A DNA stretch of 64,000 nucleotides from Epinephelus fuscoguttatus (lineage: Eukaryota > Chordata > Actinopteri > Perciformes > Serranidae). Positions 1 to 12,600 of this stretch are shown here, in pieces. Each line of letters starts with the position of its first letter. Within the stretch, counting starts at the first letter, position 1. The position numbers and the translations under genes were made by a program. The notes under the pieces were generated by a model. That model saw nothing but the letters and a program-made list of their open reading frames with translations. It was not told the origin of the DNA and did no database searches. The stretch lies in NCBI RefSeq assembly GCF_011397635.1, contig NC_064755.1, positions 34,521,559 through 34,585,558 on the forward strand, in the 5' to 3' direction.

Positions 1-315
1 TGGTTGTTTTGTTGTTTATGCAGTCGTTCAGATCTCTTTGAAGTAATTTTGTCTTGTTGAGGAAATTTTTTGTCTTTTCATGTTTTTTTTAGTGTCTTCG
101 TAGCCATTTTGTGTCTCCTTGTGATTGTTTTGTGGTTCTTTGACATAAAGTTACGTTATTTTTGGTTGTTTTGTGTCTCTTTTTAGTCAATTTAGTGTCT
201 TTTTTTTTGGTTGTTTAGCATCTATTTGTGGTCATTTTTCTGTCTCCTTGTGGGTGTTTTGTTATTGTTTTGGTCGTTTAGTGTCTATTTGTAACTCTTT
301 GTGGTCATTTCCAAT
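1..315. repeat. Degenerate T/G-rich tandem repeat
   Basis: Repeated variants of TTTTGTGTCTCTTTGTGGT with units of about 20-35 bp fill the left edge and probably continue outside the window. Confidence 0.65.
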
Positions 316-1784
316 ACATACAATACTATTCTGTAATAAAGTGAATTAAAAAAAGCAGTTTTATCACAGCTTTATGTAAACATATGGGCCTGGTTTCATG
401 AGACAAAAGACCAGAAGACAAGATTTCACGCAAACCTTTATTTGTCTCTCATAAGCCTCCCAGCACTGACAAAAAAGTGAAAACTGTTTTATGAGAGTTC
501 ATTTCTGCTTAAACGATACAGCAAAAAACAAAACAATACTTGCAGTGAAGTTAAGCCTGACTGTCTTATCTTTCCTCCTTCCTCCAGAGAGGGAGTTTTC
601 TAATTTATCTGTGTGAGAGCGAAAAGATAAGAGCTTCTCACAGGAAGAGAAGAGGACACTTTGATTTAAGATATTTGCACAGTGAAGGTCAATATATATA
701 TATATTTATATGCATATATAACAGACTATCAGAGGCAGGTAAACTGAGAAAAAAAGTGAACAAACTCAAGGTCACTTGTTTTAAAACTGAGAGCCGTCAG
801 AAAGCAACATCCCGTCACTTTCGAATCCAGGTTCACTTCCACTGTGAAACACAAAGTAAAACAAAAACAATTGATTGGATATAAAACGGGATGTAAACCC
901 AGACCACACAGCACAACTGTGCTCACATCCTCTCAAGCCCAACACTCAGTGAGGAAAAGGTAAAGGAAAAAGGTGTCATGTTGCACTCTCAGTGAGGCAT
1001 TTTTCCTCTGTCACTACTTAAATAGCACATACAGATGATTTTCCATGTGTTGATCTCATCCGCAATCACATGCTCTGTCTGTGACCCATCGTCATGGGAC
1101 TTATATCTTCCCGTCCCTGTTGCTGCTTATTGAAAAAGCAGGAGGCAGAAGAGCTTACTCAAGCAGCTCCGTGTGAGGACGCGTGACCTTTACGGAGTCA
1201 CAGATCACGGCAGGGTAAAAATATAACAGCAATTTCGTCATCAGCGTGTTTTACTACGACTCCAGTGAATCCTTGCCCTGCTGGTGAACACTCATTGTAT
1301 CTAAAATCACACTGTCAGCAGATACAGGCCATACACATTAACAAAAAGGAAGTTAGTCTTGGTTTGGTGTGTGGCAGACTTCTGATTTGAACATAAGCTT
1401 TGGACATATTCTTTCATGTTTTTCTCTGCTGGATTGGATTTAAAGACTTCCATCTTATCAAAAATATTCTGTAGCTGTTGTTTTATGCTGCTTTGTTTTA
1501 AGTGTCGTTTCTCCTACAGTACATTTCAGTTGATTTAATGAGGGTATTAAGACGTTTTACTGGATGACAAGAATTTCATGCACCATAAAAGATCTGCTCA
1601 GAGGTTTTCTTCGTGTCATCAGTTATCTGCAACTTAGATATTACTTGGCGTAAGGACCATTCACAGAAGTTTCTTTCACTGTTATTATACTTGGCTGTAG
1701 TACTGTGAGTCGTGGGTATATCCATTTAGGAGTGGTGGTTCTTACTGTCAGGTTTAGTCAGGTGAGAAACAAGGTTATCTTTAT

Positions 1785-1905
1785 TTAAAGGAGTAGTCCG
1801 ACATCTTTTGCTTTCTTGCCACGAACTGGACAAGAGGATTGACACCATACTCATGTCCATTAAATATGAAGCTACAGCCAGGAGGCAGTTAGCTTAGCAT
1901 AGATT
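1785..1905 (+). repeat. Fish dispersed repeat fragment
   Basis: Contains GACACCATACTCATGTCC and AAATATGAAGCTACAGCC followed by GTTAGCTTAGCATA, a sequence I know as very frequent in teleost genomes. A piece of the same element (GGAAACAGCTAGCCTGG) is at about 27030-27050. Confidence 0.5.
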
Positions 1906-2044
1906 CAAGATTCAAGAATTTTACTGTCATTATGGAAGCATAACAAAATTGCAAAGTGTCAGTACAAAATATTAGCAATATTATCCTACAAAGATACATA
2001 TAGTAGTCCAATGAGTGTGCAACCATCTCGGTAAAGGTATGGTA

Positions 2045-2170
2045 CAACCAAGGGCGTGAACATAGACAGTGTAGGCAGTGTGGTTGCACTGTGGCCCATG
2101 GGAGAAGGGGGCCCATAAAGATAGCAGACCCTCCAACAGAGTGTTTGCCAGAGAACAGGGTCTTATAACT
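2045..2170 (+). repeat. hAT-like terminal fragment, family A, copy 1
   Basis: AACATAGACAGTGTAGGCAG then GCCCATGG...GGGGGCCCATA. Similar copies are at 17160-17285 (+) and 19930-20035 (-), so this is a dispersed element in the same neighbourhood. Confidence 0.5.
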
Positions 2171-3651
2171 CAATTAACAAAGTGGGGGCAACTGCTATAT
2201 ATGCTGTTGTAAAGGCATTTCCATCATGGTTTCTTTTTCTTTTCTTTTTTTGATGTTATATTGAGCTCAGTTATGTTGAGGAGAAAAAAGGTTGGACAAT
2301 TAAGAGATCTTATTTTAAATCTTCCCTTTCTCTTGGTGGTGGGTTTGAATTTGAATAAAACTGTATGAAAAAACAAGCATAATTCATGTCACAGAAATAT
2401 GTTATTTTCTCCTTTGTTAATCATATTGCAACTTCTAAAATGTATTGTGGCAGCCAGCAGGGCAAAAACCCCCAGGCTGGAAGCCACTGACTTAGATTAT
2501 ACTCAGCTATTTCTATTTCTGTTCAGCTCATTGTTACACATTTAAGACAGCATTGCAATGTAACGTCAGCCTTTCAAACAACCTTAAAGTATGGCACATC
2601 ATTCACACATTAGTTGTATTATTCAGTGTTTAAAGCCAGCAATACAGTGTGGCGTCAGCTATTCAGCATGCAGCATTCACACCCGCAATTTCTTCATTAC
2701 ACATATTCAGATGGTTTTAAGTGTTAAGGTTTTCACATGTAAAGTCAGAGAGGAAAATCCAAAACCTAAACATGTTGACTGACACAGAACATTGGCTGCA
2801 GTTCTCGTTTCCTTTAACAGCTGATCAGGACGTGAAATGAAAGGGAATCAGGAAATCAGGAAGTTGGATAGGAGTTTCACTATTACACACATACAGCTGT
2901 GTTTAAATTCCCTCTTCTGACACTGTTTTTATAGGAATGTGAAGGCGAGTCCGCACAACTTTACGCACTGCAGTCTGTCATTCATAGACATACCAGCTGG
3001 TCCGGGGAGCGTGATGCAATTTGTCCGAGCCAGTGTGTGAATGAAAGAGAGCACTGTCATCCAGAATAACTGTGTTAGCGGACGCATTCTTGAGTTCTGC
3101 ACACAGTTTGAATGTGATGTTTACTGCCATCCAAACTGGCATTCAGTATTTATCCACATACATACACACCAACAAGATAATTATACATGATGGAAATATG
3201 ATGCAGTGACTGTCAGCCTAAACAACTCTGGCATAAAATCAATGCCTTATATGGACTATGGAATTTAATTCTTGAGATCCAGTTTGTTCTGTTTCACCTC
3301 GATCATATTTCTGACGTTTGTCTCCATATGGTTGGTTTAAACTTTCTTAAAGCTTCAAACTTATGTACAAGAAAAGTTTAGAAATGTGTTTTTAAATTTT
3401 GATTTAATGTGAGCCTTTGTTTCAGGTCTTTGTCAAATGAATTAAATTATACAGAGTGAGTGTGAGAGAGTGAAACATAAATGTGATCTGCCAGTAGAGG
3501 TCTCCCTACAACTTCATATTAAGGTCCAGATTTTTCTTCTCATCACAATTTGTCAGCATCAAGCCTTCAGCTCTCAGGTGACGGTCAAGCTGTTTACTGT
3601 TAGCCTACAAAAATCTCTTTCTTTTGACATTATTCAGTCTGAATGTGCCTT

Positions 3652-3657
3652 TTTATT
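3652..3657 (-). other. dnai4: Candidate dnai4 polyadenylation signal AATAAA
   Basis: On the minus strand this reads AATAAA about 200 bp past the dnai4 stop codon and is the first full hexamer I see there. It would give a 3' UTR of roughly 220 nt. Not confirmed by transcript data. Confidence 0.45.
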
Positions 3658-3857
3658 ATCACAGTGAAAAGTGTTAAACCTTGTTGAAGACCGTCCACAT
3701 TCAAGAACGCTCTGGACTGACAAATCTAATTTTATAAACTGGATACATTATGTCAGGTTTAAATATTACTTCCTTAAGTAGTACTTTAATTTTCTAAGTG
3801 AAATCTGATGAATAGATACATCTCTGTGAAGGTCTACACCCAGTGCAATACATTTTT

Positions 3858-3926
3858 CTACAGTATAGTACAGTAATATTGTGACCTGGAAACTGCAGAG
3901 TGAATGATGTCTTCCAAACTGTCCAC
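3858..3926 (-). CDS. dnai4: dnai4 terminal coding exon 17
   Basis: Encodes VDSLEDIIHSAVSRSQYYC plus TIL and TAG. VDSLEDIIHSA matches the short conserved tail of the family; the last residues may be lineage-specific. Acceptor tctttcag. Confidence 0.88.
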   Translation of the reverse strand: MDSLEDIIHSAVSRSQYYCTIL

Positions 3927-6582
3927 CTGAAAGAAAGAACAAGACAATTTGACCTGTGTACAGTGTACTAAATGTTTGTCCCTACACTGACTACCTCTGT
4001 TGTACTGATGCTTCACAAAGTCTGTACCAGATCAGAGCTATAAAGACTGCTTTGACTTTTAGAGCTCTGCAAGACCTCTCTCAAAAATTGTCCTGTCTAT
4101 GCTTTGCTATAAAAGAGACTGTATGCACTTGTATGCTCTGCAAATCTACCAAACACAACAAATTACTTCATACATGCACGTGCTTGCTTATTTTATGTGT
4201 TTCGCAACAGGCTACATGAAGAACATCAGTTTACCTGCTTGCCTCCTCCCACACTGAGGTTCTTGAGCTGGTAGACGGTCACTTGCCCATCACTGTCCCC
4301 GACCAAGACACAGTCTGTCCCTTTGGTAAACAGCAGGGACGTCATGTTCACACCAGCTGCAGCATTGTGCACAATGATCGGGCTCCGGCTGAAAGGAAAG
4401 ATTTTTATTTTGCGGACACTAGATTTATTTCCAACTCAGATAAAAGCATCAAATAAAAGTAAATGAGATGTAGCTTTAGAAACACAGGCTCTCTGTCAGT
4501 CTGACTCACATGCTTGAAGTCAAGTCCCAGATCTCCACTTGTTTACCACTGATGGCTGCAAATATTGTGGACCAGTTTGGGGACCACCTGACAGCAGACA
4601 TGGCCTTCTGGGCAGATGTAAGGCTCAACATGGGGGTTAAGAGGTCCTGCTTCCACAGCTTGATGGTCCAGTCAGAGGAGCAGCTCAGGAACACATCAGA
4701 ACTAAATGGAGACCATTCAACGTGGTTCACGGGGAGCTGTGAGAGAGCAGGATGTGATATGGAGTCAATACACTTTAATAATCAAAGTGTAGTAAATGGG
4801 TAGCAGCATTACTGAAGTCAACACTACATGTTTTTTGTTACTGTGACTACGTGGTCTTCAGTTCTCTACTTGTCACATATATGTGAATTAGGTATTTCTG
4901 CCCATCAGAAGATGTAGAAATGATGACCACATTTTTCCTCACAGATATTTTCATCAGCCAGAACAACTCAAACTAGTTTTTGCAGGTTTGGTCTGCAAGT
5001 TGGTTTGAAGTCAAAGCATTATTCATGAGACTAAAATTTGGTTGAAGCCTTAAATTCACTTGCTATTTCATGACTCCTGCTTTGAATAACATGCCCCTCG
5101 TCTTAGAGCGGTCCTGGAATATACTGGCATTTGCCAGGGTGGTGGATTAGCATTGTTGCCTCACAGCAAGGGGGTTCCTGGTTCAAACCCAGGGTGGGGG
5201 GTTCGAACCCTGCAGTGGGGGAGCCCCTCTATGCTCTCCTCGTACCAGGGTTTTCTCCGGGTACTCCGGCTTCCTCCCACAGTCCAAAGACATGCAGGTT
5301 AACTGGTGACTCTAAATTGTCCGTAGGTGTGAATGTGAGCATGAATGGTTGTCTTGTCTCTATGTGTCAGCCCTGTGATAGTCTGGTGACCTGTCCAGGG
5401 TGCACCCCGCCTCTTGCCCAATGTCAGCTGGGATAGGCTCCAGCCCCCACCTGCCATCCCCAAGAGGATAAGCTGTTACGGAAAATGAATAAACAAATTG
5501 AATCAAAGGGTTTATCCAGACAGACTTACAGCGTGTTTTCGGTAGGTGTCCAGAAAATGCTGACTGTCGGAGATGGAGCACTTGCAGATGAGGCCGTCCA
5601 ATGTGCCAACCAGATATATATTGGAAGCCTGCAGCAGAAGTGCAATCCAGGAGAAACGTAATGCATTATGAAGTCAGAGAACAAGGGAAAAAAGTTAATC
5701 TGGAAGAAGGAAGTCAGGTGAAATGTTTTATGATTTTTTTATGAGAAATAAGCTTGTAGCCTGAGGACTAAGATCAGTTAAAACCAGCCTAGGATTGAAG
5801 TGATTTCTGTGACTTACTTACCGTTGGATGGAAGTCAAGACAAAGACCAGAAGTTATTGTTGACAGACTAAGATCTGTCTTATTTTCTTCAGCTTTCTGT
5901 TTACAGTTGTGAGTCTTCTTTAGCTTCAGCAGGTCTAAGAACACATGATTTAAAAAACATATGGATATTATAATTGTTGTGTTAGAGCACTGCTATAGAA
6001 AATGTGAAGATGACGTCATGCTGTGCTACACTATTTGGACGATGAGTCGCCATCTTGTGTTATCTTTATAAATTAATGCCTGTGCCAGCTACTGTGGTAG
6101 AGCTACAGTATTTTGCCAAACAACTCATAAACAACATAGACCCACAGTGGCAAAAATACTTAACAATTACCTAGGTTATGAAATAATGGCAATTCTAGTG
6201 ATAGAATCATACTGAGCGTTGTTGTTTCCTTGCCTTTTAAACACAAAGCTCATTCAAGCATGTTTTACCAAAGGTTATGTCAAGAGGTTCTTCTGAATCT
6301 ACTATATTTACTCTCAAAAGATTTCATCATCAGAAGTTTGAAACTGCTACAGACTACAGTACCTATGCAGTCAAGTCCATTGCCAGAGAGAATCCACTTG
6401 GCAATCCTGCCGTCTGCTGACAAAGAGACCAGAGCTTCCTCCCCTGATAACGACGTCTCTTGACATGGTGTGATCCATTTGACCTGCCACACTGGAAGCA
6501 GGTGTTTCTTGTAACACTCACTACAAAACAGAAAAGTTAGGACAGCTAGGAGTAAAGACGTTTGGTCCAGTAGTAAGGTTTT

Positions 6583-6613
<31 letters not shown>

Positions 6614-9600
6614 ATGTGAGAGTTTATTCCCATGCTCCACCATGCATACACAAACACTCAGTCCTCACCTGCTGTTGGCGATACACGGGGTGGTCCGACT
6701 CTGGATGTCGTAGATGGCTACAGTCCCATCGTACATCCCCACAGCCAGCTGGCCGGGGCTGTTGTCTGAGAAATCCAGGGCAGTCACACAGCTATGACAG
6801 TGGAAGACACGCTCTGGCCACTGCAAAGGGTACACATTTAGAGTCAGTCACTCCCATCAGAATTAAACTGATAAACAAACTGCATTTATATAGCTCATAA
6901 TATGCAGTATATTGGTGATACTGGAGAGTTTAGATAGGACACTAAGATGTTGGCTGAAAGGAAATAAAGGGCAAAACAATTCTAACTGTACCGTAGGGTT
7001 TTTGAGGGACCAGCTGCAGACTAAACCTGGTGTCTGGTTCTTGGAGTCATAGCTGCCGTAGCCCACTGCCAGGAGATCCTTACAGGGAGCGCAGAGCACA
7101 AACAGAGTTTTAAGATATACTATGCAGGTACTGTTTGTGAACACACTCGCCAGGCAGCTAAAGTGAAAAGTAAAATCCAATCTAAGAGCCACTCTCGTTT
7201 GGTGTTTCACACATAGACGGTAAAAAGTAATGGACGTAGCCACTGTGACATAACCCATTGGTTTGTGGACTCCTGTTCTGAAGCCTCGGATTTAGTATTC
7301 GGGCCGTCACCATTTTTTTTTTTTTTTTTTAAAGCCAGAAATGACCATATTTGGACAAGAGGCTGGTGCTGTGGAGGAGCGAGGGGCGTCATGAAGGGGA
7401 AATTAGCTACAGAGACCAAATTCCTTTTTTTCCCATCAGACTGTTAACATGTTTATTCATGCTTTAAATTTGGGCATCTTAACTTGGGTGTCTATGGCAA
7501 TTGACTGGCTTCTAGAGCCAGCGTCAAGTGGCCGTTCAAAGAACTGTAGTTTTGCCACTTCCGTGTTTGTAGCCCTGGACATTGCTGCTTGATTTGGCCT
7601 GGCTATATTTGTGTACTTTTCGGTGCTGTGCCTCTTTGAAGCCTGCTGCTTACAGTCTTGCACACGGTCGTTTCATTTTTATAAATCAATAAATGTCCCG
7701 TACACTTCAAAGGAGGGCAGAGTCTCTGAAGAAAATACACCTCCATACACTTCTAGAGGGTTACAAGTAATGATTGAATGGGATTACTTTCATATTAGTC
7801 TATTTTTTGGGGGGGGGGGGATAATCCTGCAAAGTATACCTTTAAGTAAAGTGTGAGACGTACAAGAAACATTTAATTCATTTTATACAAAGACTAGTAA
7901 TATTGGAATCATAAAACAGTAAATGTTTGCCCATTATAATTCTAGTTACCAAAGGAATCTCCTGCAGGTCTGCTATTTTGGTAATCTTATCATAAAGTGC
8001 TTCACACAGTTCTTAAAGTACTGAATGTAAAGTGCAAACTGCAGATATAATTTCATTGTAAAAATGTATATTAAATGTTGCTTATAAAGAGTGAAGGCAG
8101 TTAAATGGAAATCCCATTTTCAAACACATAATGACACTGACACTGGTGTGCAGAATCTTATCTGATCTTAGACAACAGCAGCTGGTTTGGGTGTTTTGGT
8201 CTTTGACCTGTGTTACCTGGTTCTTCTTGTTCCAGGCCATGCTGGTGATGTTGCACCCTCTGGTGAGCTCACAGCTGAAAGCCCAGAGACGTTCAAGAGT
8301 TGGAGATAAAGAGCTCTCCTCGACCTTCATGCTCTGATCCTTGGTCCTAGGCTTCACTGCGCTGTCTGAGTCTTACGCAATCAACATTACAAGTTTTGTT
8401 GTAGTAGAAGCAAAAGGACAAAGGCCATGAGTTTAAGTCTATGGTTCACCTGCACCAACAATGTGCCAATGTGCAGTGATGACCTGAGTTTACCTTTGAG
8501 TATGGGTAGCTGTCTATAAGCAGCCAGCTTGGGCTGAAAGATGTTTGCCACGATGCTCCTCTCCATCACTAATAAGCTGTGTTGGAATGACTCTGACATC
8601 ATGATCAGCTGTGGGTCAGACTCAGCATCTATACTGCTGCCACTCATTTCCTTTTCTAACAACAAGCTCATGGTGCTGCCTGAGGGGGGTAAAATATGAG
8701 AAAATGACACGTGCCTGTTAGTGCAAAACTAGTGTTAATAAACAACAAGAATCTGTTCATTCTTAGACCTCTCCTAAACAACAGAGTCAGTGTTCTTACA
8801 GGTACTCTTATCTGTGCTGACTGTGCTGCTGCTCCTCTCTCCTCTCTTCTCTTGACATTTGCTGGTGTTCACAGTACTCTCTGGAGAATCAGCCATCTCA
8901 CTTTCATTTTGGGTTTCATTTTGGCCACAGAAAGAGTCATAGATGTCCCAGATAGTAACTATTGTGCCTGTGGACATGAGATAATATCACTTTGAAAAAC
9001 TGAACAGTAATAACTCAGCACCACAGCAGCATAGCAAAAACTGATGGACTGCAATGCAATATTCTGAGGCTGGAAAGCCAACTGCATCAATCAGACAAAT
9101 CTGAACTGATAACAATTGAATATCACTTTAAGTCTTAGGTGTTTGTTTTCACTTAAACATTACAACGTGACATCAGCTAGAAAATATAGCCAGAAAACTT
9201 GGCTGATGTCTTTGGAGACTTCATGCTGGACTTTGAAATAAATGTCACTTTTACTGCCAGACTTGTGTGTTTAATCATCCATAAGGTTAGATTGTCAGAC
9301 AAAACATTTGAGCTTTTTAACTTTAACATTTAGTGGCCTCTAGCAGTGAGGACTGCAGACTGCAACCAGCTGAAACATCTCCCATAAGTCAAACGTAAAC
9401 TCCCGGTTAGGATTCCTCCAGTGTTCATTGTCCAGGGGGATTTTACTGGGAGCCAAATCATCTGCACAGGTCTCTTCCTCTCCAAAAATAAACGAGTGAT
9501 CGAAAACAGTAATAAAAAAAGGACCAACAAAAAGCTAAACAAAGCAGTTTCACGCTATTAATCAGTGTTTTTCTGACACTGTTCTGCTTGTTGCAGACGT

Positions 9601-12600
9601 GCTGCTAGTCCAGCGCCTGCTAATGTTTGCTTAACATTTTCCCAGATAACTTAAGATCAGATGTTCAGGAGGGCCCAGTGATTTAAACTGTAAAAACACT
9701 GAATAAAGCAGTTCCATGTTAAAAATCAGTGTTTGGTTGTCCGTTCTGGGCTACCATAGAAACATGGTCAAGGACCTGCCCCTATGTAGATATTAACGGC
9801 TCCTTCTAAGGTAACAAAAGCCAATGATTCTTATCTTCAATTGATTATATACTAAAGAAAACATACGTCTCAATATATCCCCCCTAAATCCTACACACAG
9901 GACCTTTAAGGTTTAAAACTATAAACTGACCTGCACACTATTCGTACTGGTGAACCTGAACAAGTCTTATGAAATTACCATTAAACAGACACAGTAGACA
10001 CAGGTTACTTAAGTCTAACCTTCATTTGCCATGCTGAGTGTGTCAGTCTGGGTTTCTTTGCTTTTTGGTGCTCCAGTAAACGTCTGCATTGAGTGTGCCA
10101 CATACTTATCATTGCCCATTTTGTTCTTGCAAAGAGCAGCATATTGAGTGTTTGTCTCTCTGTAAGAACAAGGTGAAAACTTCAACAGTTTGTTACAACC
10201 AAAGAAGAGTACAACATGTTACTGGTTAGCATGTTTGCAGAGAACATTAACTGACATGCAGCTTCATACATATTGTACAGTACCTGACAGGCAGTTCTCA
10301 AGCTGACAACGTAAAGTGCCACTTCCTATTTAGGGCTGCACCAATAATCGAATATTAATCACGATTTTGGCTTCCCACAGTTAATCAACATGATCTACTG
10401 TGATATTGATGTTTAAAAATATTTTGTCCCTAAAAGCAATGATTAATTGGGATAAATAATCGTGATCTCAATATTGTTTAAAATAATCGTGATTATCATT
10501 TTGGCCATAATCGTGCAGCTCTATTTCCTATTTCTGTTGCGCATTACAGATCTTGCCTAACATTCAAGAAAACAAACAAGCAGAGGACATTACTCACTGA
10601 ATATCTTCTGCATCATCAGCATCCTCTGACACAGAAGTGTTGGGTATGTCCAGCAGAGAAATGGTGTCTGTCTCAGTGAGGCAGATTTCCATTTCCTCAT
10701 CCAGCATCTCCTCTGTCACATGTTGTTGTACACTGTCTCTTTTCATCGGCACCTCTGGCAGGGAACGAGAGACAAATATGTATATAAATACTGAATATAC
10801 ATGTGTGAAATACCACAAAGGACTATCTGCTGCAAAAATGTAATTTCATCATAAAATGCTGTAGATATGGCAATATTTTATTGCATACAGTATGGAAATA
10901 AAAAACTGTATTGTCAATACATTCTCAAACCGAACAAATTAAAGGGGTTTTCAAACAACAGGATATAAAAATTGCCGGGGGAAAACAATGATAATAATCC
11001 ACATAATGATAACACATATTAAAAACAAAAATAAGATAAAGAAATAATACTAACCGCTTAGAGCTGGAGGGTTTATTGGTATGTCTGGTTTAGGATCACT
11101 ATCCTCAGTCTCTTTAGTCAGTGAAGTTGTCGTAGAGAATCTGGATAGTAGGGTACTACCTATAAATGAGCTGCAGAAACAGTGTCATTACAGCTTTACA
11201 TTTGTGGTCAGAATTGTGTGACTGTAACACGCTAAACAAAACCAAATGTAACACACGGTCATCATATATGATAATGGAAAATTTGCACACAACCATTTAC
11301 ATACTGTATATTTATATTCCTATAAATCCCACTTTTTCACATTGCTGTCCACTTTTTCAATAAATCTGTTTCCAGAGCTGCTGTTAAATAATCAGAGCAG
11401 AGGGTGTATGTGAATGTTGCCACCTGGTACCTGCAAAAGGGTGTACTGGAGCTTGAATTGGTATTCCAGTGGTCTGAACCTGAGCCAGGAGAGATTTCAT
11501 GCAAAAATAATCTGCCTGGTTTGGACGGCATGCCTCGGGGCTCTGCGTGATACAGGGGCTGAGGAGTGACATTTTTGCCATCATTGTCTAACACCTGTGA
11601 AGGAACCACAGCCAAAGTAGGACACACACGAGTGATCTCAAAATCTTAATGGGTAAATATCACATACACAAAGTGCATATTCTGCCTTTACAAATAAATT
11701 TATTTTTGACAGAATTTAACCTTAAAATTGTAAGTCGTTTAACTGTTCTTCATTTTTATGTTTTTTATTTTTCATTTATTTTGACCCTCCTTGAAGTAAC
11801 AAACAATTTTCCTTGAGCCTCCTTGAGTGAGTGGCATAAAATGCGTGACTCAATCATAAATTTTTATTATTTGATTTGATTTTTAAAACCTACCCATTGA
11901 TGTTTGAAAGTTAAGGGTTACAATGAAATCCTGGAGTTGAAAAGAACCTTGGTTTTTCACTCTTGTAGTGCATGCTGGTTAGTTAGTGCAAATGGTTTAT
12001 TTTTGGCAAAATTAACACGAGACATGGAATACTTTGAGCTCAGATTTGTTTTGTTTTTCTGAAAACAAGAAAGAAAGAAGGAAAGAAAAAAACCTTTCTA
12101 GTCTTCGACCACTCAAAGCACTTTTACACTACATGTCACATGTTCACCCGCTCACACATACATGGACACACACTGGTGGCCGAGGCTATCATACATAGTG
12201 CCAACAGTGACCGTTCACACACTCTCACACAGCGACAGAGATTTTCTTTTAAGTCTGAGTTAACGTTAAAATCAGTTGCACAAAACACCCTTAATTCTTC
12301 TCCTTCTCTGTTTCTTTTAAGTGTTCATTTAAGCATTTAGATGTTGTCCTTCTCATGATCTTATAAGGAATCCCTTAAAGTTAGTTAAACTTTGCACAAA
12401 AGACCTTTGCAACCAAAGTGAGGAAAACTAACTTAAGGTACTTCTGACTCCATCCTAACATGGCCGAGGTTATGGCTATATGTGTGTTTTTTATGGGACC
12501 TCTTCATCAGACTATGCTCCTACATTCGCTGTCTTCTGTTATTTGTGGATCAAATTTTCTTTTTTAGTGTGTGCTTTCTTTTACTGTATTTGTCCAGAAG

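Larger units (their letters stand above)
316..3650. other. Intergenic region downstream of dnai4
   Basis: No supported exon on either strand. AT-rich sequence with repeat fragments at about 1785-1905 and 2045-2170. Short open frames here lack family similarity. Confidence 0.6.

Noticed and set aside
4510..4803. 97-codon open frame on the plus strand
   Set aside because: Exact antisense of dnai4 exon 15, whose minus-strand frame encodes clear WD repeats.
5125..5230. Possible tRNA gene
   Set aside because: B-box-like GGTTCGAACC is present but no cloverleaf can be drawn; it is the head of a SINE. The same applies to 19552, 30545, 42150 and 49140.
6280..6657. 125-codon minus-strand frame starting in (GT)n
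   Set aside because: Only the part at 6363-6520 is a real exon; the N-terminal His/Thr run is translated microsatellite.
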